Of a stretch of DNA of 64,000 nucleotides, positions 11,431-22,300 are shown in pieces. The notes beneath the pieces are model-generated. The model saw only the letters and a list, made by a program, of their open reading frames with translations, ran no database searches and was not told where the DNA came from. This DNA comes from Sphaerolaimus hirsutus (taxonomy: Eukaryota; Nematoda; Chromadorea; Monhysterida; Sphaerolaimidae): NCBI GenBank assembly GCA_964036195.1, contig OZ038459.1:8553206-8617205 (forward strand), read 5' to 3'. Within the stretch, counting starts at the first letter, position 1, and each line of letters begins with the position of its first letter. Position numbers and translations under genes: made by a program.

Positions 11431-11687
11431 AATAGTGACTGCATTGTGTGCAAAAACACACACAAATCGGGCACAATGAGGCCTGTGATTGTGCCTCCTA
11501 TCTTTTGCATTGAAGCATCCTTAGCGTGCAGTTCTCTCGAAATTGTATAGGTGGAGATAAATAGTGACTGCATTGTGTGCAAAAACACACACGAATCGGG
11601 CACAATGAGGCCTGTGATTGTGCCTCCTATCTTTTGCATTGAAGCATCCTTAGCGTGCAGTTCTCTCGAAATTGTATAGGTGGAGAT
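11431..11687. repeat. Tandem duplication, 129-bp unit x 2
   Basis: AATAGTGACTGCATTGTGTG begins at 11431 and again at 11560, and the two units are essentially identical to GGTGGAGAT. I saw one difference (CACAAATCGG versus CACGAATCGG). Confidence 0.95.
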
Positions 11688-11689
11688 GA

Positions 11690-12330
11690 GTGATTTTCTC
11701 AGTGATATTTTTTGGAAATTAAAAATGTATGTAAATATATCACTGAGATTTTGAGAAAAATATTAATATATATAAATCTTCTATATATTTATATTTATTG
11801 TGATTTTCGAAAATATAAATTACGGGTGATTTTTTGAATGCTAGAATCGATGTGCAGTTCCAATTCTGGGGAATGTAATTTACTCTTCAAAAGATGGGAT
11901 TTCTACACTAGAAACTCCTCCCACACGCTGTCCATCCCTGCTGTTCACCATCTGGTGACAGCTACTACAAACAAATACAACCAATATAGGTGGGCTGCCC
12001 ATCTCTGGGTTTCCCTAGGCCCAATATTGATTTTGGTTATTTACCTCAGCATACTTGTGTAAAAACCAGTAGGGGCAGTAAGCACAGTTCATGTAAGTGT
12101 GCCGTGAAACGTCACCTTAGTGGATTTAGAATTGGCCCAGTTGAGTTTAGTACATGGGAGGAAACATGTTTTTTTTGCTGAATTTGAAATTGTATAACTA
12201 TACCATTTCCGGGCCAATTTCATTAACCCAAGGCTTAAATAGATCGGGAGAAACTTGAGATTCCAGTTTTGTTGTTGGATTAGTGGTGCATCAATTCTGT
12301 ATACTGATTTAACCACACAAAAATAATTTT
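11690..12330. other. AT-rich sequence, no feature recognised
   Basis: No gene or clear repeat beyond an AT-rich stretch near 11730-11800. Confidence 0.4.
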
Positions 12331-12334
12331 TTGA

Positions 12335-12640
12335 ACATGCTATGAAATGATGTCTCGATCATTTCTCAGCTGATTTGTATGAATGAACACTTTAAATGAT
12401 CAATTCAATTTCAATTTCATTCTCAGATTATCAATATCAGACTTTCCATACAAGAAAATAATGTGAACTAAAATAATGTGATAAAATCTCGTATGGAATT
12501 ATCATTATGAAAATGTATACAGATATTTTGAGAATACAATGATGTTGATGATATTTTGAGAATAGAATGAATGATCTCCAGGTTTTTATGATCATTTTAA
12601 GTGTTCAATGGCAAAAATTAGTTGAGAAATGATAAATATA
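12335..12640. repeat. Foldback repeat
   Basis: ATCATTTCTCAGCTGATTT followed by GAACACTTTAAATGATCA near 12360-12400 is mirrored by TGATCATTTTAAGTGTTC and AGTTGAGAAATGAT near 12590-12632. The centre repeats ATATTTTGAGAATA. Confidence 0.65.
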
Positions 12641-12944
12641 TGGAGTTTTGCAGTTGCAGTTCATCATCAGTCATTTAAATGGTTGGGTGGCAGAAGTTTG
12701 AAGTGAGTTTGAGTATGGGTAATAAAGTATTTTACATAATTTCTTACATGTCTGTAATTCAATCCATTTCCATGGTTAACTCAATATCCACAATTTTGTA
12801 AATTTACTATCCACGTCATAACTATTCAGTTTGTGTAGATATATACCTACCTCTATATGTCCAAACATATCCTGTTTTGTCACAATTATTACCACTTTCG
12901 GTATGTAAAAGTTTATTGTTTATGATGTTCTTTCACGAAATTTC

Positions 12945-13048
12945 CTGACGAAATAAAAAACCCTTGGATAAGCCCCCCTCAAATTAACCCTCCTTACCTC
13001 AAGATTTGCTGGTGAAATAAAAAACCCTAATTCGAGGAAATATGGTAT
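12945..13048. mobile_element. Family M remnant
   Basis: Carries the family phrases GACGAAATAAAAAACCC, CCCTCAAATTAACCC and the terminal AATTCGAGGAAATATGGTA. Confidence 0.55.
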
Positions 13049-13091
13049 AATAGTTCCTTTCACGCAATGCGCGTGCGTTTCTTTCTTCATA

Positions 13092-14292
13092 AACTGCCGG
13101 TCAATATAAACTGGCTTTCGCTCAAAATTTTTTCAAAAGTTTGTAGTTCGATCCAGGAAGGGAGTTCGGCCAAGGTGTTCATATTTTTGGATAGCCCTAA
13201 CATTTGTCTACTCGCACCCCCGGGGGAACCCCTGTGGCTGCACCCCCGCAGCCACAGGGGCGCCTCCCATAAAAATTTTTCATATTTGAGTTGGTCAATA
13301 TAATCAAGCTTTTTGCAGAATTTTTTTTGCTCGCTTTACACGGAATGTGTAAAGAGATCTAAGCTATCCGATTAGGATACTTCAGGTGTAGAAATTCACG
13401 CTCTTTCTTTTGAGCGTGGATTCAAGCCCTATATCCAAAAAAAATCGCAACTTTTTAAAGTTATCGCTGATTTAAAAAAAATCAGTCTATCGTTACTGAA
13501 TCAACGGGGTGGGGGTAAAAATTTAACTGTGGGGGGGGTGAAAACTTAATGATGGGGGTTGAAAATTTGACATAGTATACAGAAAACTATGGCGCACATT
13601 TTGAATACATCACCCCCACACATCTGTACACACAGAAAACAATTTTCGTAAAATAAATTTGAAATTTAAATAAACTTTTTCTCGTCCAGGGGCGGAGGAG
13701 GACAAGAAAACGTTAGTTTAAATTTCAAATTTTATTTTACGAAAGTTTTTTCTGTGTGTACAGATGTGTGGGGGTGATGTATTCAAAATGTGTGCCATAG
13801 TTTTCTGTATACTATGTCAAATTTTCAACCCCATCTTTACATTTTCACCCCCCACAGTTAAATTTTTACCCCCACCCTGTAGATTCAGTAACGAAAGCCA
13901 GATTTTTTTTAAATCAGCGATAACTTTAAAAAGTCACGATTTTTTTTTGATACAGGGCTTGAATCCACGCTCAAAAGAAAGAGCGTGAATTTCTACACCT
14001 GAAGTATACAAATCGGATAGCTTTGCTCGCTTTACACATTCCGTGTAAAGCGAGCAAAAAAAATGCCGCAAAAAGCCTGATTATATTGACCAACTCAAAT
14101 ATGAAATTTTTTTACGGGAGGCGCCCCTGCAGCTGTGGGGATGCAGCCACAGGGGTCCCCCCGGGGGTGCGAGTAGACAAATGTTAGGGCTTTCCAAAAA
14201 TACAAACACCTTGGCTGAATTCCCTTCCTGGATCGAACTACAAACTTTTGAAAAATTTTTGAGTGAAAGCCAGTTTATATTGACCGGCAGTT
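13092..14292. mobile_element. Family Z: 1.2-kb near-perfect palindrome, TA-flanked
   Basis: Arms of about 600 bp meet near 13697. Left end AACTGCCGGTCAATATAAAC, right end GTTTATATTGACCGGCAGTT, each beside TA (13090-13091, 14293-14294). Inside, each arm carries its own small palindrome (CCCCTGTGGCTGC at 13230, inverted at 14130) and a GGGGGTGATGTATTC-type segment. No protein is encoded. Confidence 0.88.
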
Positions 14293-14838
14293 TATTTGCG
14301 TGTGGGTAGACTCTTTTTCGTTTTTTTAACGTTTGAAATTTAGCAACTAAAAACCATGCAGGCGCGGAAACATCGATCAGCTGCCTGTTGTTTTGATCTT
14401 TATGTGATGCATTTTCTCCCAACATTTGTGTTTTCAATGAAATGTGTTATCCTATTTCGAACAGGATTCCAAATTTGGATTTTCTTGGATCTCGTTGTCA
14501 TTCATTCTATTTCTCTTCTTTTCAAAATGCACCCACTAGGTACTGATGGACAGGGTTGGTTTTTGGATACAATTTGCTTTAAATTAACACTAAAATTTAT
14601 ATTTCTCAGGACAGTTGACACTTAACATGACACTTTACAGGGTTTGGGACTGCCTCCAGTTCTGCGAATAAACAGTTAGGCGCCTTTCACACTGTGAAAC
14701 TGTGACAACAAAAAATGCAATTTTTCAACCATTTTTGTTGGATGCATATGCAATATTTTACATGTGTGAAGCCTCAATCGATCATAACTTTATCAGCCCC
14801 ACTGCCTAAGACAAACATCAAATTATATACATTGTGTG

Positions 14839-14999
14839 TTCATTCACACTAGATCACACTTTTTTTGTTGTCGGAGCTGTCGCTGTATTTGTTCCAGGGG
14901 CGTTGTCGGCGGCCTCGTTAAAGGGGCTGGTGACAACAAATCAGTGACTACCTCCGACAACAAGAAAAAGTGTAATCTAGTGTGCATGAACACGCAATA
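14839..14999. repeat. Hairpin (family R-like)
   Basis: GTTCATTCACACTAGATCAC and TTGTTGTCGGAG are mirrored by CTCCGACAACAAG and TGTAATCTAGTGTGCATGAAC (less its last base). Confidence 0.75.
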
Positions 15000-15001
15000 T
15001 A

Positions 15002-16877
15002 TATATACACTAAATCCTTGAATAAGACCCCAGGCCCCAGATTTAATTGGGCAGACAAATTTTTGCCCTCCCTGCCCGACGCCTGACACGCCTGTCACGC
15101 CTGCCAGGTGCCTGACACGACCATAGCGCCTGCCCGACGTGCCCTCACATTGCCAGATTTGCCCGAAAAATGGCAAACGAGATTTAATTGGGAGGGCAAT
15201 TGCACGTCTGCCAGGCAGAATAAAAAAGAAAAAGGATATTCTGCCCTGCAGCCCCGGAGGTGCAGGGTGGGCGCAAATTTGCATGATATTTCATGGTTGT
15301 AATTAAAAATTTAGATAAAAAAACATCTGAGGATGTCAGATGTAATGAAAAACATTGAAAATCGCAATAATCATCGCCACAAACGTTGATTTTTATTGTC
15401 CACATTGTTCAAAAAATACAGTGTTCGAATATGAAGGTTGCTAAGACAGCGAAAGCAACACGTCCTGTGGTTGATGTGTATGTGTTTCTGCTGGGAGTTC
15501 ACAGGTCCTGTGTTCAAACATGCCTTGAGGTGCCAAATTTTTTGCACTTTTTTTCATCAACCATCATATTCCTGCACAGTATTTTTTGAAGTTGGGACAA
15601 TAAAAATTAACATTTGGTGACGATTTTGGCAATTTTTAATGTGTTCCATTACAACAGACATTTTACAGGGTCTTTTACATGACATTTGACATTTTACAGG
15701 GTTTTTTACCTGACACATGACATTTTACAAGGAATTTTACACTTTACAGGGTTTTGTACAAGGTCTGGGACAGCCCCCGGATGCCGCTCAGCTATCTATC
15801 TACCCAGAGCCAATTTTTTCTCAACTATCTCCTGACCCCCCCCCCCCCCAAACCGCTCTGCAACAATTTATTTATGTGTAGCAAATTATGAGCGATTTTT
15901 CCCCCATTTTTTGTCCAAAATCGCACCATTTTGAAAACTGTGACCTTCATAATCGCTATTCTCATCTTTTTACATGGTTATATACAGATTTTTTATATTT
16001 ATGGCGATTTCAAAATTTTTGGGCGGCTGCCAAGTTTTGTTAAGACGTATCTCCGATTTTTCTTTTCGGGAGTAAAATCCCGCCCGACCCGCCCGTCGCG
16101 CCAGGCACCTGACAGCTGCTGCCCGGCACGCAATTGAATCTCGATCTGCCTGGCAGTCGGGCAGCGGCTGTCAGGTGCCTGGCGCGACGGGCAGGTCCGG
16201 CGGGATTTTACTCCCGAAAAATAAAAATAAAAATCGGACATATGTCTTATGCAAACTTGGCAGCCGGCCAAAAATTTCGAAATCGCCATAAATATAAGAA
16301 TAGGTATATAACCGTGTATAAAGATAAAAATGGCGATTACGTAGGTCAAAGTTTTCAAAATGGAGTGAATCTGAGCGGTTCTGGGCAAAAAAGGGGCGGG
16401 CGGGCGGGCGAGGGCATGCCTGTCCAATTAAATCTCGAATTGCCAGACACGCCCGTCATGTCCTCCCTCTCAGGGATAATCTGCCCAATTAAATCTGGGG
16501 CCAGGGGAGTTATTTTTTTGTCAGAAGTTTTGGAGGGGGGAGTTATTCGAGGGGGGGGGTTATTATTTCCTCAGGAAACTTGGACTTAATTCATTGTATG
16601 GATGCAGTATGTAAACTCGTTAAATTCAGGTATTTCACCGTTCAATAACAACAAAATGATGTGTATACACTGCATACATATTATGTATCTGCTGTCGCTG
16701 TCATAGGCTACTATTCTTTTATAGTTTTGTATTGTATCCTTTTCATCAGAGGGAGGAGTTTTTAAGAGGGGGGAGTTATTCAAGGGGGGGTGTAATTTTT
16801 TCGTCACCCCGCCAGCAGGGGGGACTTATTCAAGGGGGGAGTTATTCGAGGGGGGTCTTATTCGAGTATTTGCGGTA
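15002..16877. mobile_element. Family M element interrupted by palindrome
   Basis: Left end TCCTTGAATAAGACCCC near 15013, right end GGTCTTATTCGAGTATTT near 16855. Interior phrase TTTTTTTGTCAGAAGTTTTG near 16513. Copies of GATTTAATTGGGCAG face each other at about 15040 and 16470. Confidence 0.6.
15897..16387. repeat. Family Q palindrome (~490 bp), GC-rich centre
   Basis: Arms mirror around 16142: GGGAGTAAAATCCCGCC at 16069-16085 against GGCGGGATTTTACTCCC at 16199-16215, with GCCAGGCACCTGACAGC just inside. Outer parts mirror with more divergence (TATGGCGATTTCAAAATTTT against AAATTTCGAAATCGCCATA). Confidence 0.8.
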
Positions 16878-17084
16878 ATTTTATGTTTGTCTCAGGCAGT
16901 GGGGCTGATCATGTCATGATCGATTGAGGCTTCACACATGAAAAATATTTCATATGTATCGCACAACAATGGCTGAAAAATCGCATTTTTTGTCGTCACA
17001 GTTTCACAGTGTGAACGCTGTCTAAGATTTCTGTGATTTGCCAACCCTGTTGATGGAAGAGCACCATATTTTTGAATTTTTGCA

Positions 17085-17233
17085 CCCTTTTTGGCGCTTC
17101 GCCCTTCCTTCAAGATGATGCCATTGTAGTGTAATTACGGCGTCAATTATGTATGGCGCCTTTTTTTATGAGCCCGATGGCCCCTTTGGCCTCTGATGCT
17201 TGGCGCTTTTTTCCTTACGCTTTTCCATCACTA
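17085..17233. mobile_element. Family G, right half
   Basis: Ends TTCCATCACTA after GGCGC-containing text (TTTGGCGCTTCG, ATGGCGCC, TTGGCGCTTTTTTCC). A left terminus is not evident. The family-C element inserted immediately to its right. Confidence 0.55.
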
Positions 17234-17241
17234 CACCCCAT

Positions 17242-19023
17242 TAGGGTTGGGAAGCCGACCCGACCCGACCCGAACCCGATACCCGCACACTTTTTGGAAC
17301 CGAAACCCGATACCCGAACCCGACACTACTACCCGAACCCGAACCCGATCTCAACACCCGAACCCGCACTCAATACCCGAAAATACCCGAAAAAATTTCC
17401 CACAGTTCAATCTTTCAAGCAGTTTGGGAGCATTCTAAATACAACTTCCATTGTTTGGTGCAGTAGTCATTTAGACAATTCTAATTGGTTTGTTTCAATA
17501 AGTTCAGATCTGATTTTATTATGTACTGCATGTCTTCATTCACATTTGAAAAAATTGATTCAATTGAAGACAATTCGGATAGCTGCCTATCCCTTGGCCA
17601 AAATGGCTGCCAGATATCTGGGTACACTTGATTTCGGTTTTCTTCTCAAAGTGTGTTCAGTTGCACTGGTTCACTGAGGCAGACAGTCTGACTGGGTGCA
17701 CTGCCAGGCATGGTTCTAGAGCAACTTCAAAAAAGTGGTTTGCTCAACCAAAAAGTTACAAACTCCACAGTTGAGTTTGCAACTGTTTTGTAATCAGGCA
17801 ATGAGAATTCATATCCTGAGTGTGCCAACAGTTGCACTTTATTAGCATCCTGTGAAGGCCAATGCAATACTGCCTCCATTAACTGAGATGTTACAAGCAC
17901 TGTTGAAATTTTTTATCAGTTGAGTGTTTATATCAGGGGTCTCGAATGGGGGGGGGGTTGGGGGGGGGGGTTACCCCCCCCCCCCCAAACCGCCCAGCTA
18001 TCTATCTATCCCGGAGGCTGCTCAGCTATCTATCTATCCCAGAGGCAAAATTTTGGGCTACTACCCCCTAAACCCCCCCCCCCCCAAATCGCCCAGCTAT
18101 CTACCTGTCTGGAGCGATTTTTTAGAAACTATACCCCAGTTTTCGCTCAAAATCGCTATTTTTCATACCTATATATAGATTTTCACCTCCAAAATCACTA
18201 GTTCATGCATCTAACTGCCTATTTTCAGCTATTTTAAGTACTATATGCTCTTGTATACTCATTTTGAGCTATTTTTCACCTACTTTTAGCGATTTTTCTC
18301 CATTTTCCTCCTATGCCCCGAAAAAGCCTATATATCGAACCACCACAACCCTCCCCCCCAAACCCCCCCACAACCCCCCCCCCCAGAAAATTTTTCAGCT
18401 ATCTATCCCTCCAGAGGAGCGATTTGCTATCTATCCAACCACTTGGAGTACCCCTGGTTTATATAGTATAGGTATTCTACTTGCCACTGGTTTTTGACCA
18501 AATATACTGAGGTAAAAATGTGGGTCAAAATGAAACCTGCAAAAAATATGTTACAACATTCTTGGGGCCTCAGCAGCCATGACATGACACCATGCAAAAT
18601 AACAGAGCCATTAAGCTCAATTGCTACAACTGGAAATGATTACTAAGTATTATTGAAACATACTTCTGCTTCGATTCACAGTGCAATGCTTTCAGCAGTT
18701 ACTATCCAAGTATGTTGAGGTAACACTGTAAGCCATTTTTTGGAAAACCTGCTGCATCACCATGTGTATTTGCATTTAGTTGTACACTTTGTGATAGATA
18801 CACTACATCATGCTGTATTCTTGTTGTTCGATCCAATACCAGATGATTTTATTCCCTGATACCCATCAATTCTATTACCCAATACCTACAATTTTATTAC
18901 CCGACATTTTAACCTGAAAACCCGACCCGATACCCGTTCTCAAAACCCGAACCCGATACCCGCAAAATTTTTGGAACCGATACCCGATACCCGAACCCGA
19001 AAATTTTGAAATTCCCAACCCTA
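17242..19023. mobile_element. Family C: hAT-like element with CCCGAACCCGATA array
   Basis: Starts TAGGGTTGGGAAGCCGACCC and ends TTCCCAACCCTA, with perfect TSD CACCCCAT (17234-17241, 19024-19031). Subterminal arrays of ACCCGAACCCGATACCCG flank about 1.4 kb of other sequence that itself holds a family-I element. It sits about 100 bp upstream of the start codon of the 21-exon gene. Confidence 0.9.
17934..18456. mobile_element. Family I: hAT-like element nested in family C
   Basis: Starts CAGGGGTCTCGAATGGGG and ends GGAGTACCCCTG. Perfect TSD GTTTATAT (17926-17933, 18457-18464). Interior units are AGCTATCTATCTATCCC and GGAGGAGCGATTTG-like, plus long C-runs. CAGGGGTCTC-type termini with 8-bp TSD are typical of hAT elements. 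Confidence 0.93.
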
Positions 19024-19031
19024 CACCCCAT

Positions 19032-19124
19032 TAACTACTCAACAGTAGTCGCGTGTTGCGTAAATTTTCGTTGTTCATTCATGCAGTCGGGCTGTGCGGC
19101 TAGCACGGCTTCACCCAGGCCAAA
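19032..19124 (+). promoter_or_regulatory. Presumed 5' UTR / start-proximal region of the 21-exon gene
   Basis: GC-rich stretch between the family-C TSD and the first ATG. The frame of that ATG is closed by TAG at about 19101, so the ATG at 19125 is the first in its frame. No TATA box is evident. Any more distal promoter has been pushed upstream by the family-C and neighbouring insertions. Confidence 0.4.
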
Positions 19125-19304
19125 ATGTCCGGCGGCGGCGGTGATGAAAGCGAGTGCCCTAATGGCGGCGGCGACATACCGAAGATATCGTCAGCGCGGC
19201 TCCTCTGCGCTACTGTGCTCAGCGTCCATTCTCAATATATTTTGGTCGACTCCAACCGTGGCCGCTGGCTCGTCCCTCTAGACAAGGATGTAGTTTCTTG
19301 CCAG
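19125..19304 (+). CDS. Exon 1 of the 21-exon gene (start codon)
   Basis: 60 codons from ATG, beginning MSGGGGDESECPNGGGD and ending DKDVVSCQ, then donor CAG|gtggtc in phase 0. A family-M element begins only 19 bp inside the intron. Confidence 0.75.
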
Positions 19305-22300
19305 GTGGTCTTTCTTACATTTACCGTATTTCCTCAAAATACCCCCCCTCGAAATACCCCCCTCAAAATGGGCACTGAATTTGTGGTCCGGGAAATGCAT
19401 AACAGACGTTCAAAACACTGTGTTACGTTAGAACATCGTTTATACCATCTACATCCTTATATAAAGCTGTAAAAACTTATAAATGGTGGTTATTGTTGCA
19501 TTTTTCACGTTTTTCTCTCAAAATTTACACTCTGAAAAAATAAACCCCCGGGGGGTAATTCGAGGAAATACGGTATGTCGGTGCAATGTTGCACGGCACA
19601 CTCGAATTTTCAGTTGCAGTATGAACACTTTTTCAAGGGCGGAATTAAAAACGGGCGGAATCCAAAAACGATCAAACTGCCCTCGATTTCAATTCCGCAC
19701 ATGAAACGTTCAAACACTTTGCACGATGGCGGAATTGCCCCGGATTGTGCATGGGTGGAATTATTTCAGACAGGTAGGAAAGTGCTAAATGTCTGAACCA
19801 CCCTTGGAATTCCGCCTTGGCGGAACTCAAAAACGTCCGAACCGCCCTTGACGATTTTGAGTGTCAGTGCGCCATCTAGGCAAGAAAACATTCGGACACT
19901 TTCTAGAGGGTGGAATTCAGTTTCAGTTTTCACAAATATGCCACACGGTGAACTTCAATATCTTTTAAACAAGTGGATATTACGAAAAAATTTCTCTATT
20001 CATTTTTGAAGACAAAGCCTAGATCTACCTATAAAATTTTTTTCACAAATATGTTTGGTAAAGCGGCGTTTACACTGCGAGCTGTGCCAGCAAACTTTTT
20101 TCTGTCGGCAATGGACATTTTGTCACGACAACGCACAAATTTTACAGAAATCTCGCCTGTGCCGACAAAAAAGCCTCGTTCAACAGAAAGCGAACCGACA
20201 ACGAAAATATGACGAAAAAGCCTCGTTCAACAGAAACCGAACCGACAACGAACATTTGGACGGATTGGCAAGTGTGATCATTTTTGGAATGAGGTATGAA
20301 TTGCCCCATTTTGAGCAAATACAGGGCAGCCTCCCGTAAGACACAACCGCCTCGAACCCCCCCCCCCGCGTGAATTACCTACCACCTCGAATTATCCCCC
20401 CCACGTGAATTACCTACAACCTCGAATTATCCCCCCCCTCGCGTGAATTACCTACCGCCTTGAATTCCCCCCCCCGCGTGAATTACCTGCCACCTCGAAT
20501 TATCCCCCCACGTCCATTACCTATATTCCCTCAAATTTCCCCCCCCACGTGAAGTACCTACGGCCTCGAATTTCCCCCCCCATGGGTGAATTACGAATAT
20601 TCCCTCAAATTACCCCCCCCCCCCGCGTGAAGTACCTACTGCCTCAAATTATCCCCCCCGCGTTAATTACCTGCCACCTCAAATTATCCCCCCCACGTGA
20701 ATTACCTACAACCTTGAATTATCCCCCCGCGTGAAGTACCTACTGCCCTGAATTCCCCCCCCCCACGGGTGAATTACCTATATTTCCTCGAATTACCCCC
20801 CCCCCCCCCGCGTGAAGTACTTACTGCCTCGAATTATCCCCCCCCCCGCGTGAATTACCTACCGCCTCGAATTATCCCCCTGCATGAATTACCTGCCACG
20901 TCGAATCCCCCCCACGTCCATTACCTATATTCCCTCGAATTATCCCCCCCCCGCGTGAAGTACCTACCGCCTCAAATTTCCCCCCATGGGCTAATTACCT
21001 ATATTCCCTCGAATTACCCCTCCCTGTGTGAATTACCTACCACCTCGAATTATTCCCCCCCGCGTGAATTACCTATCGCTGCATGAATGAATTATCTACC
21101 TCCTATTAGTAAACCCCCGAGGTGGGTGAACTACCTACCCCCTCAAATTACCCCCCAAGTGAATGAATTATACTTGGCAAACATCACATTTAGTATGAAA
21201 ACCTACCATAACACATCTGAGTAATGAACCAAAAATTATACAGTTTTTTATCATAATATTTAGTTTTTACTATGGAATAATTAATTATGAATAATAACAA
21301 AATTTATCACAATATTGTATTCATTAAATTATGTTAGGCTTCATACTAAGTGTGCTGTGGGCTGGGTGTGTTAAAAATGAAATATGATAATGAAAAACTG
21401 TATAATTTTTTATTCATTATTCAGATGGGTTATGGTAGGTCTCCATACCAGGTGTTATGTCCGCCGTGTATGCCTACCTCCTCGAATTACCCCCCCCATG
21501 TGGGTGATTACCTACCTACTGGAACTATCCCCCCACATGTAGGGTTCTAATGATATGACTTTTTGATATCAACATTCGATATTTGATATTTTTTCTTAAA
21601 ATTGATATTCAATATCAATACTATATGGAACCTTGATGTCAATATTTGATATAAAAAATGGTCTATATAAAATCGAAATTTCTCTTGGTATAGCAAGGCA
21701 TTTTTAAAAGGGCATATTGTATTTTCATGTGGTTTATTTTCATGTGGTAATTAATTTAGGGACACATTACAGGTTTGATATATCAAAAAAATGGTCAATA
21801 TTCAATATTGATATTTGATATTTTTCAAAATTTTTGATATTGATATTTGATATTCAATATTTTTTCAATTTTTTTTATTGATATTTGATTTAAAAAAATG
21901 GTCGATATCCGATATTCGATACGATATATCATTTGTACCCTACCCACATGAATGAATTGCCTACCTCCTCAAGTTATACCCCCTGTTCGAATGTTTACAA
22001 ACCTCCTCAAATTATAACCCCCTCCCATCAATGAATTATCCTTCCCTCGTGAATTACCTACCCACTCGAATTATCCCCTCATATGAATGAATTACTGGGG
22101 GCAGGCCTGATACGCACATCTGCCTGTTACGCACATTTGCCCGTTTTTTTCACTTGACACTTTTTAAAGTGATTTTCAGATATGAGTCAAGTGAAAAAAA
22201 GTTGCGCAATGACATTAGTGAACTTTTTTCACTTCACTCATATCTGAAAATCACTTGAAAATGTGTCAAGTGAAAAAAACACAGTGAAAAATAGCCATTT

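Larger units (their letters stand above)
14676..17025. mobile_element. Family S: large TIR element containing nested elements
   Basis: Left end TTAGGCGCCTTTCACACTG, right end CAGTGTGAACGCTGTCTAA. Homology of the arms extends about 140 bp inward through AACTGTGACAACAAAAAATG and GGGGCTGAT. A GGCGTTCACACTG-type end recalls PIF/Harbinger-like termini, an inference only. It contains a hairpin (14839-14999), a family-M element (about 15002-16877) and a palindrome (15897-16387). Confidence 0.7.

Noticed and set aside
14356..14625. 89-codon hydrophobic frame
   Set aside because: No splice context, no recognisable motif, AT-driven composition next to a palindromic element.
20549..21086. Leu/Pro-rich frames
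   Set aside because: Translation of the C-run satellite; reading frames follow unit length.
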